11,327 nt of DNA, taken from the NCBI GenBank assembly GCA_049699715.1, contig JBNAVB010000016.1, positions 1 to 11,327 on the forward strand, read 5' to 3'. The notes beneath the pieces were generated by a model. The model saw only the letters and a program-made list of their open reading frames with translations, did not search any database and was not told the DNA's origin. This DNA comes from JAVZYK01 sp049699715 (GTDB lineage Archaea > Nanobdellota > Nanobdellia > Pacearchaeales > UBA284). Shown here piece after piece: positions 1 to 5,603 of the stretch (positions are counted from its first letter, which is position 1; every line of letters begins with the position of its first letter). Position numbers and translations under genes: made by a program.

Positions 1-57
1 TTGGATTTAAAGGACAGGAGTGCTTTTTTCTATAAGAAACTTTCTACAGCGCCGTAA
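1..57 (+). CDS. possible C-terminal end of a gene entering from the left
   Basis: Frame 1 is open from the first base and reads LDLKDRSAFFYKKLSTAP, then stops at TAA (55-57), directly followed by TAG and TAA in the same frame. Stacked stops after a plausible hydrophilic tail suggest a real gene end, but 18 codons are too few to be sure and no family can be recognised. Nothing on the opposite strand is clearly better. The start lies outside the window. Confidence 0.3.
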   Translation: MDLKDRSAFFYKKLSTAP

Positions 58-204
58 TAGTAATAACCTTTATATTTCTTTCTAAAAGCGCCGCCGGGCA
101 ATTAGATATAATCACTGTTAAGTGAGCCGAGCGTTAGCGAGAGTGCAGCGTGGCACGGAGCGGAACGAAGTGAGCACCGCAGAGTGCCCGAGGGCGCCGA
201 AAAA
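58..204. other. GC-rich, structured non-coding stretch; possible small RNA
   Basis: No gene is supported here. A TATA-like CTTTATATT (69-77) lies about 25 bases before the start of a GC-rich block that contrasts sharply with the AT-rich surroundings. GCGCCGCCGGGCA (88-100) can pair with TGCCCGAGGGCGC (185-197) at 11 of 13 positions, closing a domain of about 110 bases. Inside it, TCACT (112-116) pairs with AGTGA (121-125) across a four-base loop. GTGC/GCAC and GCGG/CCGC pairs are further possible stems. It could be a structured RNA read on the plus strand, a 3' untranslated or terminator region of the minus-strand transporter, or a decayed repeat. It does not fold as a tRNA: no T-loop consensus is present. 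Confidence 0.35.
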
Positions 205-1470
205 TTAAATTAAAACTAAGAAAAGCCAATAAATAAGTGTATTCACAATTGTAAGGAGTATTCCTATTTTAGCAAATTCAAAGAATGTTAAAGTCTCACC
301 CGATCTCTTTTCTGCATTTTGTATTATTATAACATTACTTGCCGCACCCAGTATAAACAAATTACCAGCTATTGTACTTCCTGCGGCTAAAGCGATCATT
401 TCTTTTGTGCCGGCGCCAGCATGAAGAAGTAAAGGCAAATACAAAGCCACTAGCGGAACATTAGAAAGAAGTTGACTCAACCCTATACTTATCAGCAAAA
501 TTGAAGGTATGCTAAGGATGTTTACATTTGCACCATTAATGATATTTTGAAAAAAATTACTATTCCATACGCTTTGCATTAAAACAAACATGGAAGCAAA
601 AAAGATAAGTGTATGCCAATCTATTTTTTTAATTATTTTAAATCTTTTTGAGCTAAAGAGCAAAATAGGAAGCATTGATATTAGTGCTATATAAGTTAAC
701 CTAAAATCAATTGGCAATCTTAAAGATACAACAATAATTTTTACTACCACAAGCATGATAACCAAAATCAAAGAAAGTTTTGAGAGAAAGGCTATTTTAT
801 AATCTGTTATTGGTTCTTGCGAGTGGTTAATACATGCTTTAAAATCTGTTCTATAAAATAATTTTAATATTAGGTACGTTAAAAACAGATTTATTATAGT
901 GGGTAAAAAGAGGTATTTCAAGAAGGTAACAAAAGGATTGTGAACATTACCATTGATTGCAATCAAAAGATTTTGTGGATTTCCTATTGGGCTCATTACA
1001 CTTCCAATAGTTACTGCAAAAGCCAATGCTAACAGCAAGAGTTTTGAATTTATTTTGTGGTTTCTTACGAGAAGTAAAATGACAGGAGTACCAATGATCG
1101 CTAGAGTATCATTCATTAAAATGGCAGAAAGAATACCGAATCCAAATAGAATAAAAATCAGTAAGCTATCTGTAGATTTTGCATTTTTAAACAACTTATA
1201 AGTTAAATGAGAAAGATAACCGCTTTCTTCAAGTGCTTGACCTATTACAAACATTCCAAAAAGAAATAAAATAACGTCAAAATTTATCGATTTTATAGCT
1301 TCAATCGGAGTTATTTGACCAGTAATTAAAACAGCCAATGCTCCAAACAACATTATTTGCCATATTTGCAACTTTATATTACCGACTTGCCTAATTGCGA
1401 TAAGCAAAAATACAATCGATAAAATAATTATTGAAATCGGAAACATATTTATATGGTTATTTCTTTCCAT
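205..1470 (-). CDS. ArsB/NhaD/CitT-superfamily membrane anion transporter (SLC13-like permease)
   Basis: This is an inner-membrane secondary transporter of the ion transporter superfamily that includes ArsB, NhaD and CitT. The 421-residue protein is almost entirely hydrophobic, with roughly ten to twelve membrane segments in two halves. Each half carries a family-type re-entrant motif: SPIGNPQN in the first half (G163-N167) and SNVP (336-339), followed by a GAASNVI segment, in the second. Substrate cannot be read from sequence; arsenite, Na+/H+ exchange and dicarboxylate or sulfate uptake are all possible in this superfamily, and no arsenic-resistance genes are nearby. The start is uncertain. 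The annotated ATG adds MERNNHIN, while the second ATG at 1446-1444 begins just before the first membrane helix and lies about 31 bases from a TATA-like element (1473-1481). The gene stands alone between two structured non-coding regions that share a 9-base direct repeat, so it may be an acquired cassette. Confidence 0.85.
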   Translation of the reverse strand: MERNNHINMFPISIIILSIVFLLIAIRQVGNIKLQIWQIMLFGALAVLITGQITPIEAIKSINFDVILFLFGMFVIGQALEESGYLSHLTYKLFKNAKSTDSLLIFILFGFGILSAILMNDTLAIIGTPVILLLVRNHKINSKLLLLALAFAVTIGSVMSPIGNPQNLLIAINGNVHNPFVTFLKYLFLPTIINLFLTYLILKLFYRTDFKACINHSQEPITDYKIAFLSKLSLILVIMLVVVKIIVVSLRLPIDFRLTYIALISMLPILLFSSKRFKIIKKIDWHTLIFFASMFVLMQSVWNSNFFQNIINGANVNILSIPSILLISIGLSQLLSNVPLVALYLPLLLHAGAGTKEMIALAAGSTIAGNLFILGAASNVIIIQNAEKRSGETLTFFEFAKIGILLTIVNTLIYWLFLVLI

Positions 1471-1518
1471 TTAATAAATATTCTGTTTAGAGGCGCCCGA
1501 GGGGATTATAGATAACGT

Positions 1519-1740
1519 ATGCGATTAAGAGAAGTTTTCACGGAGTGAAAATTTGGATGGAGAAACCTGCAAGGTTTCGCTCCTAGAGAATCTAAAATTG
1601 AGATTCCAACAGAAGATTTTATGGGTGAAAAATTATTTTATGACTTTTATGACAAACCCAAGAGAGCCTAGAGAAGTAGTTTTATACGCTACGAATGGAT
1701 GAGAGATAAAAAGAGACTATCTAAAATAAATTTGGTTTAG
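1519..1740 (+). pseudogene. possible remnant of a small gene with two in-frame stops
   Basis: Starting at ATG 1519 the frame runs 73 codons to TAG (1738-1740), interrupted by TGA at codon 10 (1546-1548) and TAG at codon 51 (1669-1671). The 40-codon middle stretch contains protein-like sequence (ESKIEIPTEDFMGEKLFYDF). However, the next frame is also open from 1529 to 1699 (ending PREPREVVLYATNG, stop TGA), and the same bases form strong hairpins. Coding origin is therefore only one possibility. No family is recognised. Confidence 0.2.
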
Positions 1741-1764
1741 ACACCAACCTCTTTTTATTATTTC
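1732..1764 (+). terminator. possible hairpin plus T-run terminator
   Basis: A five-base-pair stem, TTGGT/ACCAA with a six-base loop (1732-1747), is followed by CCTCTTTTTATTATTT. Archaeal termination mainly needs the T-rich tract. It would end any plus-strand transcript from the 1500-1730 region before the zinc-ribbon gene promoter. Confidence 0.35.
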
Positions 1765-1874
1765 TTCAAATCTTTGCGAAGAAAGCTGAAGATTTGACTA
1801 TTGGAACACGAAAATGTTTAGCCCGAATTGCGTGTAATTAGTGTTAGCAGATCCGACTGAATTGGGGGCAAGGC

Positions 1875-1882
1875 TTTATAGA
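1875..1882 (+). promoter_or_regulatory. TATA box of the zinc-ribbon gene
   Basis: TTTATAGA lies in a GC-flanked context. Initiation about 25 bases downstream (around 1904) would leave a leader of about a dozen bases before the ATG at 1916. No Shine-Dalgarno-like sequence is visible. Confidence 0.55.
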
Positions 1883-1915
1883 AAAGAATAAAAAGCGAGC
1901 GTTCTTTAATTGGAT

Positions 1916-2308
1916 ATGAGTCATAGATGTGTTAAATGCGGCAAGATATATGCTTCTACTGCGCCCGAGATCCTGAAAGGCTGTGAGTGCGGCAGCCATT
2001 ACTTTTTCTTTTTTAGGGATGAAGACAAGGTTTTGCGCGAGGAGACTGAAAAACTCACGCCAAAGGACCGCGAGGAAATAATGCAGGACATCAAGGAAGT
2101 GTTGGGACCAGAGATCGAGAAGCCTGTTATTCTTGACTTGGAAAGCGTTAGAGTAACCAAGCCAGGCAAGTTTGAGATTGATATTGTTTCGCTGTTTAAG
2201 AAAAAGCCTGTTATCTATAAGCTAGAAGAGGGCAAATACATCATTGATATAGCCTCGACATTCAAATTCTTTGAAAAAAAGAAGAGTAAACAAGAAATTT
2301 TAGATTAA
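1916..2308 (+). CDS. archaeal zinc-ribbon protein (COG3364 type, OapC/ArvC-like)
   Basis: This 130-residue protein has an N-terminal zinc ribbon: C5-x2-C8 in CVKCGK and C23-x-C25-G in GCECGSHYFFFF, followed by a charged linker. A C-terminal part carries the pattern ESVRVTKPGKFEIDI and then EGKYIIDIAS. That arrangement matches a widespread archaeal family of unknown biochemistry that databases label zinc-ribbon or OapC/ArvC-like. The GKFEIDI segment is typical of family members I recall; I cannot verify this by search. The frame extends two codons upstream to a TTG at 1910, but ATG 1916 is the better start because of its position relative to the TATA box at 1875. It has its own promoter and is followed by a separately promoted gene, so there is no clear operon. 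It may act in a nucleic-acid-related role, as many zinc ribbons do, but that is inference. Confidence 0.8.
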   Translation: MSHRCVKCGKIYASTAPEILKGCECGSHYFFFFRDEDKVLREETEKLTPKDREEIMQDIKEVLGPEIEKPVILDLESVRVTKPGKFEIDIVSLFKKKPVIYKLEEGKYIIDIASTFKFFEKKKSKQEILD

Positions 2309-2327
2309 TTGGGGATAAATAGAAAGA

Positions 2328-2335
2328 TTTATATA
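2328..2335 (+). promoter_or_regulatory. TATA box of the 115-residue hypothetical gene
   Basis: TTTATATA is preceded by an A/G-rich BRE-like sequence (AGAAAGA). Predicted initiation is near 2357, giving a leader of about 25 bases that contains a Shine-Dalgarno-like GGGAG (2371-2375). Confidence 0.6.
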
Positions 2336-2370
2336 TAGAATTTCCTACAATAAAATAGTAACAAAGGCTA

Positions 2371-2375
2371 GGGAG
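2371..2375 (+). promoter_or_regulatory. Shine-Dalgarno-like site of the 115-residue gene
   Basis: GGGAG sits six bases before the ATG at 2382. It fixes the start and makes this gene leadered, unlike argS and the methylthiotransferase gene nearby. Confidence 0.55.
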
Positions 2376-2381
2376 AAAAAA

Positions 2382-2729
2382 ATGAATTATAGAGATATAA
2401 AAAACAAAAATTGTTGGGAGCAGCTCAGAGAAGCACAGCTGGCAATTTCAGATTTGCTTGAAAGTAATAATTGGAAAAAATATGAGAAAAGGGTTTATTC
2501 TGGAGATAACAATGCAGAAAAGATGTTTATAATGCAAATTAAAACATTCGCTTCTAACAGAACTGGCTATGACCTAAGCTATAAACTGGCTGAAGATGCA
2601 AACACATTAAGAAAAAACATAAGAAAGAATGATTTTAAGATTAGCGGAGATGATAGCCTCAAGCGAGAAATATACCGTGCTCTCTCAAAATATGTCGGGA
2701 TAATTATGCTTATAGAAGCAGAAAATTAG
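2382..2729 (+). CDS. hypothetical protein, small, charged, probably helical
   Basis: I do not recognise this 115-residue protein. It is hydrophilic, rich in Lys, Asn, Glu and Ser, and has no membrane segment, signal peptide or metal-binding cluster; the only cysteine is near the N-terminus. Long stretches suggest alpha-helices, for example WEQLREAQLAISDLLES and SYKLAEDANTLRKNIRK, ending in a hydrophobic helix (ALSKYVGIIMLIEAEN). A small helical-bundle protein is a fair guess. The start is well supported by a TATA box at 2328 and GGGAG at 2371. Its 3' end lies only 20 bases from the convergent PAC2 gene, so the two transcripts probably overlap. Its Asn- and Lys-rich, AT-rich codons differ from the neighbouring zinc-ribbon gene, which hints at a lineage-specific or acquired gene. 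Confidence 0.7.
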   Translation: MNYRDIKNKNCWEQLREAQLAISDLLESNNWKKYEKRVYSGDNNAEKMFIMQIKTFASNRTGYDLSYKLAEDANTLRKNIRKNDFKISGDDSLKREIYRALSKYVGIIMLIEAEN

Positions 2730-2749
2730 ATACGGGCTGTCAATAGATG

Positions 2750-3460
2750 CTAACCCATATAGCTTAGTTGTTTCTTTTCTTTTTCTGTTTTGACTTCTGA
2801 CAGTTTTGTAAATAAGTTTTTTAACTTTTCTTCGAATTCTTTGGCTTTCGCCATCAAAGGTTTAGGGTCAATTGTCAAGCCAAGATATTTATCCAATGTT
2901 TCGATTAACTTTGCCGCCCCCCTATTGTCAGGCATGTCCGAGTGAGTTTCAACAAAAAAGCACGAGAGAGGAGTTTCTTTCATTCTCATGAGCAATGCGC
3001 CTGTCACACCGATGATTATGCCTTCATCAAGAGGCTTGACTTTCATTGTCTGAATTGTTTTTTTCTTCTCTTCACGGCTTGCGTAATAGAAAACTTGTGG
3101 CTCTTTGATCTGCGCAGTTGATGCTACTCCTTCCAATCCTATAAACTCTTTGGCTTTGAGCTCCTTGGCTAAGCGCACTAATGTGTCGGCGATTTCCCAT
3201 TCGAGACCGTCGACAGGCGTTACAGCCTGGACAAGTATTATATTTGTCTTCTTATCATAAAAAATTTCAAGAGGATAGATAAGCGTTGTCTTATGGATTG
3301 CGGCTACAGGTGTTATCTTGTCACTAGTGATTCGGCCTATGGGTTTTGCGCCTAGATTCCTTATTAAGAATTCTGTGGTTATGGTAGAAACAAAACCAAA
3401 TCCAGGAAAACCTTCTATGATAATTGGTTTTTGTGGCCTCTCTTCAAGTTCTATTCGCAT
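2750..3460 (-). CDS. PAC2-family protein (proteasome assembly chaperone-like, COG2047)
   Basis: This 236-residue protein belongs to the archaeal PAC2 family, which is related to eukaryotic 20S proteasome assembly chaperones and to archaeal PbaB-type proteasome-binding proteins. Family hallmarks are visible: EGFPGFGFVS (16-25) near the N-terminus, the central GLEGVAS segment, and a GVTGALL motif before an acidic HSDMPDNRGAAKLIETL region. A lysine- and glutamate-rich C-terminal helix, likely coiled-coil, ends in LSYMG. The tyrosine two residues from the end resembles, but does not match, the hydrophobic-Tyr-X tail by which proteasome partners dock. A role in proteasome assembly or activation is inferred from the family, and no proteasome gene is in this window. 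The ATG at 3460 is set by a Shine-Dalgarno sequence GAGGT (3467-3471) with a six-base spacer. The gene is divergent from argS with 95 bases between them. Confidence 0.85.
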   Translation of the reverse strand: MRIELEERPQKPIIIEGFPGFGFVSTITTEFLIRNLGAKPIGRITSDKITPVAAIHKTTLIYPLEIFYDKKTNIILVQAVTPVDGLEWEIADTLVRLAKELKAKEFIGLEGVASTAQIKEPQVFYYASREEKKKTIQTMKVKPLDEGIIIGVTGALLMRMKETPLSCFFVETHSDMPDNRGAAKLIETLDKYLGLTIDPKPLMAKAKEFEEKLKNLFTKLSEVKTEKEKKQLSYMG

Positions 3461-3466
3461 TTTTCA

Positions 3467-3471
3467 ACCTC
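3467..3471 (-). promoter_or_regulatory. Shine-Dalgarno site of the PAC2 gene
   Basis: GAGGT on the minus strand is six bases upstream of the ATG. It supports translation of this gene from a leadered mRNA, in contrast to the divergent argS. Confidence 0.6.
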
Positions 3472-3526
3472 TTTTTAAATCTTTTTCTTTCCCCGCTTTT
3501 TTTTCAAAGTTAAAACGCGGATAAGG

Positions 3527-3534
3527 TTTATAAA
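3527..3534. promoter_or_regulatory. palindromic TATA box shared by argS and the PAC2 gene
   Basis: TTTATAAA reads the same on both strands and is the only strong TATA element between the two divergent genes. On the plus strand its centre lies 25-26 bases from the argS ATG, so argS mRNA should be leaderless. On the minus strand initiation near 3505 would give the PAC2 gene a leader of about 45 bases containing its GAGGT site. A second minus-strand element, ATTTAAAAA near 3473-3481, is too close to the PAC2 start to be useful. Confidence 0.6.
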
Positions 3535-3555
3535 GCTTTTCGCTTTTTTTATATT

Positions 3556-5253
3556 ATGGAAATGGAGGGGAAGATAAAAGGGGCTTTGATCAAGGCCGCT
3601 GGAGTGAAATCAAAAAAAATTGTCATTGAAGTACCTAAACAAGGATTCGGCGATTATGCTTTTCCTTGTTTTGGGCTTGCAAGAGAGCAAAAAAAGAATC
3701 CTGTTTTGATTGCTAGTGAGCTTGCGAAGAAGCTGCAGAAACAGCTGCCCAAAGGGATTGAGAAAATCGAGGCTGTAGGCGGTTATGTCAATTTTTTCAT
3801 CGATAAAATTTATTTTTCTGAGCTGACTGTGGCTGAAGTTCTAGAAGAAAAGGAGAAATATGGCTCGCTTCAATTGAAAGGCAAGGCACTTATTGAGCAC
3901 ACAAGTATTAACCCAAATGCATCACCACACGTCGGAAGAATTAGGAATGCTATTACAGGAGATATTCTTGCGAGACTGTTAAGGTTCCATGGCTATGACA
4001 CCGAAGTTCATTATTATGTAAATGACGTGAGCAAACAGATGGCACTGCTTGTGTTGGGCGCTAAAGGCAACGAGACTTTTGACAAGCTGCTCAATCTCTA
4101 TGTGAGCATGTCCCAAGAAATGGAAGAAGACCCTGAAATTGAACAAAAAGTATTTGAAATCCTGAAAAAAATTGAGAGCAGGGACAAAGAAACTCTAACT
4201 AAATTGGATAAACTTGTGAAAACGGCTGTCGAGGGTCAGAAAAAAATTCTTGAGAAGCTCGGAATTTTTTATGACTCTTTTGATTATGAGTCTATTTATC
4301 TCGAAACAGACACTCTGAAAAAAATTTTGAAGGAGTTGGAAAAATCGAAGAGGCTAGAGAAAGATATCGAAGGAAGATTCATTTTAAATCAAAATAAGAT
4401 GAAGTGGCAGTTCGAGAAGGAAATGAAGTCGCCGGTTCTTGTGCTCACGAGGAGTGACGGTACAGGGCTTTATCCTCTGCGCGACTTGGCTTATACAATT
4501 GATAAATTAAAGATTGCGCCTGTAAACATAATTGTTCTTGGAGAAGATCATAAACTTTATTTCAAGCAACTCAGCGCGGCTTTGGAGCTTCTTGGCTATA
4601 TTGCGCCTCGCGTGGTTCATTATTCTTTCATTCTTCTAAAAGACAAAGAAAGTAAGAGTGGAAAGAAAATGTCAACGCGCAAAGGCGAAGTGATTCTTGT
4701 CAGCGATTTTATCAGAGAGGCTATCAATAAAGCGAAACAAGAGATTAAGAAAAGGAAGCGAGATAAACAAGTTGCTTTGGACAAAGTAGCTGAAGCCATA
4801 GGCGTAGGAGCTGTTCGTTATGGCATTGCGCGCTATGAGCTTAACAAAGAAATATTGTTTGACTGGCATGAGGCTCTGAATTTTGAAGGGAACAGCGCGC
4901 CTTATCTTCAATATAGCTATGCTCGAGCATCTAACATCTTAAAAAAATTAGGTAAAATCACAATTGGCGAGGAAAATTACAAAAATATCGAAGATAAAGA
5001 GTATGCCTTAATTAAGGAGATAGGGGCATTTCCAGAAGTGGCGAAAGCTGCCTTAGAACAGTTGAAACCCCATTTATTATGCAATTATGCTTATGAACTT
5101 GCACAAACTTTCAATGATTTTTATGAATCTTGCAATGTGATTAACGCTGAACAGGGAATTAAAGAAAGAAGAGTTTCACTTGTGAAAGCCACAAGACAAG
5201 TCTTGGCTAATTGTCTGAACATTATTGGAATCCCAGTTATTGAAGCGATGTAA
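3556..5253 (+). CDS. argS: arginyl-tRNA synthetase
   Basis: This class I aminoacyl-tRNA synthetase (cytoplasm) charges tRNA-Arg with arginine. The 565-residue length is normal for the family. In order it has an N-terminal Add1-type tRNA-binding domain (about 1-100) and the ArgRS signature NPNASPHVGRIRN, with the HIGH-equivalent HVGR at 125-128. A long helical insertion follows (about 165-245), then the catalytic core with RSDGTGLYPLRDLAYT, and the KMSKS-equivalent KMSTRKG beginning at K371. The C-terminal all-helical DALR anticodon-binding domain begins near the NSAPYLQYSYARA segment. All key motifs are intact. The ATG at 3556 is 25-26 bases from the centre of a TATA box, which predicts a leaderless transcript; an in-frame ATG two codons later (3562) is a less likely start. 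It diverges from the PAC2 gene. Downstream, a broken minus-strand gene converges on its 3' end. Confidence 0.97.
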   Translation: MEMEGKIKGALIKAAGVKSKKIVIEVPKQGFGDYAFPCFGLAREQKKNPVLIASELAKKLQKQLPKGIEKIEAVGGYVNFFIDKIYFSELTVAEVLEEKEKYGSLQLKGKALIEHTSINPNASPHVGRIRNAITGDILARLLRFHGYDTEVHYYVNDVSKQMALLVLGAKGNETFDKLLNLYVSMSQEMEEDPEIEQKVFEILKKIESRDKETLTKLDKLVKTAVEGQKKILEKLGIFYDSFDYESIYLETDTLKKILKELEKSKRLEKDIEGRFILNQNKMKWQFEKEMKSPVLVLTRSDGTGLYPLRDLAYTIDKLKIAPVNIIVLGEDHKLYFKQLSAALELLGYIAPRVVHYSFILLKDKESKSGKKMSTRKGEVILVSDFIREAINKAKQEIKKRKRDKQVALDKVAEAIGVGAVRYGIARYELNKEILFDWHEALNFEGNSAPYLQYSYARASNILKKLGKITIGEENYKNIEDKEYALIKEIGAFPEVAKAALEQLKPHLLCNYAYELAQTFNDFYESCNVINAEQGIKERRVSLVKATRQVLANCLNIIGIPVIEAM

Positions 5254-5290
5254 TAAAATATGTAGAGCGGTGTCTCTAAATTCTTAATCC

Positions 5291-5572
5291 CTATTTTTTG
5301 TCATTGGCATTTTGAATTAACTTTACAATCTTGTCCTTAATCTCTTTTGTTGTTTCTTCTTTAACGAACACCTGGTTGTCTTGATGTAATTTTTTAATCA
5401 TGTTCAAGTGATTCTTATATATTCTAAAATTGTATGTAGTCGATAAACTATAATCCCCTTTCAAATCAGTGTAAACTATAAAATATCATTCATGAATTTT
5501 TCTTCTTTTTTTCGGAATGCTGATATTGTAGGGAGACATTTTGATATAATCTCTTGCATTATACTGAAACAT
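5291..5572 (-). pseudogene. small gene interrupted by one in-frame TGA
   Basis: On the minus strand a frame of 93 codons runs from ATG (5570-5572) to TAG (5291-5293), broken only by TGA at codon 29 (5486-5488). Before the break it reads MFQYNARDYIKMSPYNISIP and a basic KKRRKIHE; after it come YFIVYTDLKGDYSLSTTYN and a Lys/Glu-rich helical tail ending NANDKK. Both halves look like ordinary protein in the same frame, and TGA is one base from TGG (Trp). I do not recognise the family. The start has an AAAGGT-like site and a TATA-like ATATATAATA centred about 25 bases upstream, so the promoter looks intact. Alternative starts after the TGA are TTG (codon 37) or ATG (codon 58), which would leave short products. 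Options are a fresh nonsense mutation, a sequence error, or UGA read-through. Confidence 0.55.
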
Positions 5573-5579
5573 TTATAAC
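5572..5579 (+). promoter_or_regulatory. TATA box of the methylthiotransferase gene
   Basis: TTTATAAC is centred about 28 bases from the ATG at 5604, which predicts a leaderless or nearly leaderless mRNA. It overlaps the start codon of the interrupted minus-strand gene by one base, and a minus-strand TATA-like element (about 5592-5601) sits at the expected initiation point of this promoter, so the two divergent promoters interfere physically. Confidence 0.55.
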
Positions 5580-5603
5580 CTTTCTTATTTTTTATTATAT
5601 ATT

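Larger units (their letters stand above)
1471..1915. other. hairpin-rich intergenic region; candidate non-coding RNA or gene remnant
   Basis: No intact gene of convincing length is present. Bases 1535-1606 contain three consecutive hairpins. TTTTCAC (1535-1541) pairs with GTGAAAA (1545-1551). GGAG+AAACCT (1559-1568) pairs with AGGTTT (1572-1577) and CTCC (1580-1583) around a GCA loop. GAATCT (1588-1593) pairs with AGATTC (1601-1606). TTGGT/ACCAA (1732-1736, 1743-1747) is followed by a T-rich run, resembling a transcript end. TCAAATCTT (1766-1774) pairs perfectly with AAGATTTGA (1789-1797). GCCCGAATT (1821-1829) can pair with AATTGGGGGC (1860-1869). An RNA of roughly 250 bases from about 1503 to 1760 is one reading, promoted by the TATA-like AATAAATATT (1473-1482). 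I do not see RNase P, SRP RNA or tRNA signatures. Confidence 0.35.

Noticed and set aside
58..204. Possible tRNA or rRNA fragment in the GC-rich block
   Set aside because: No T-loop consensus, no acceptor-stem pairing of the right length and no recognisable rRNA motif.
953..1201. 82-codon plus-strand frame opposite the transporter
   Set aside because: It is antisense to conserved membrane segments including the GNPQN motif, and its start has no promoter element.
1471..1915. RNase P RNA or SRP RNA in the hairpin-rich region
   Set aside because: The conserved core sequences of both RNAs were looked for by eye and not found.
5486..5488. Selenocysteine at the in-frame TGA
   Set aside because: The context does not resemble a redox motif, no partner cysteine is nearby and no selenocysteine machinery is in the window. 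A nonsense mutation is simpler.
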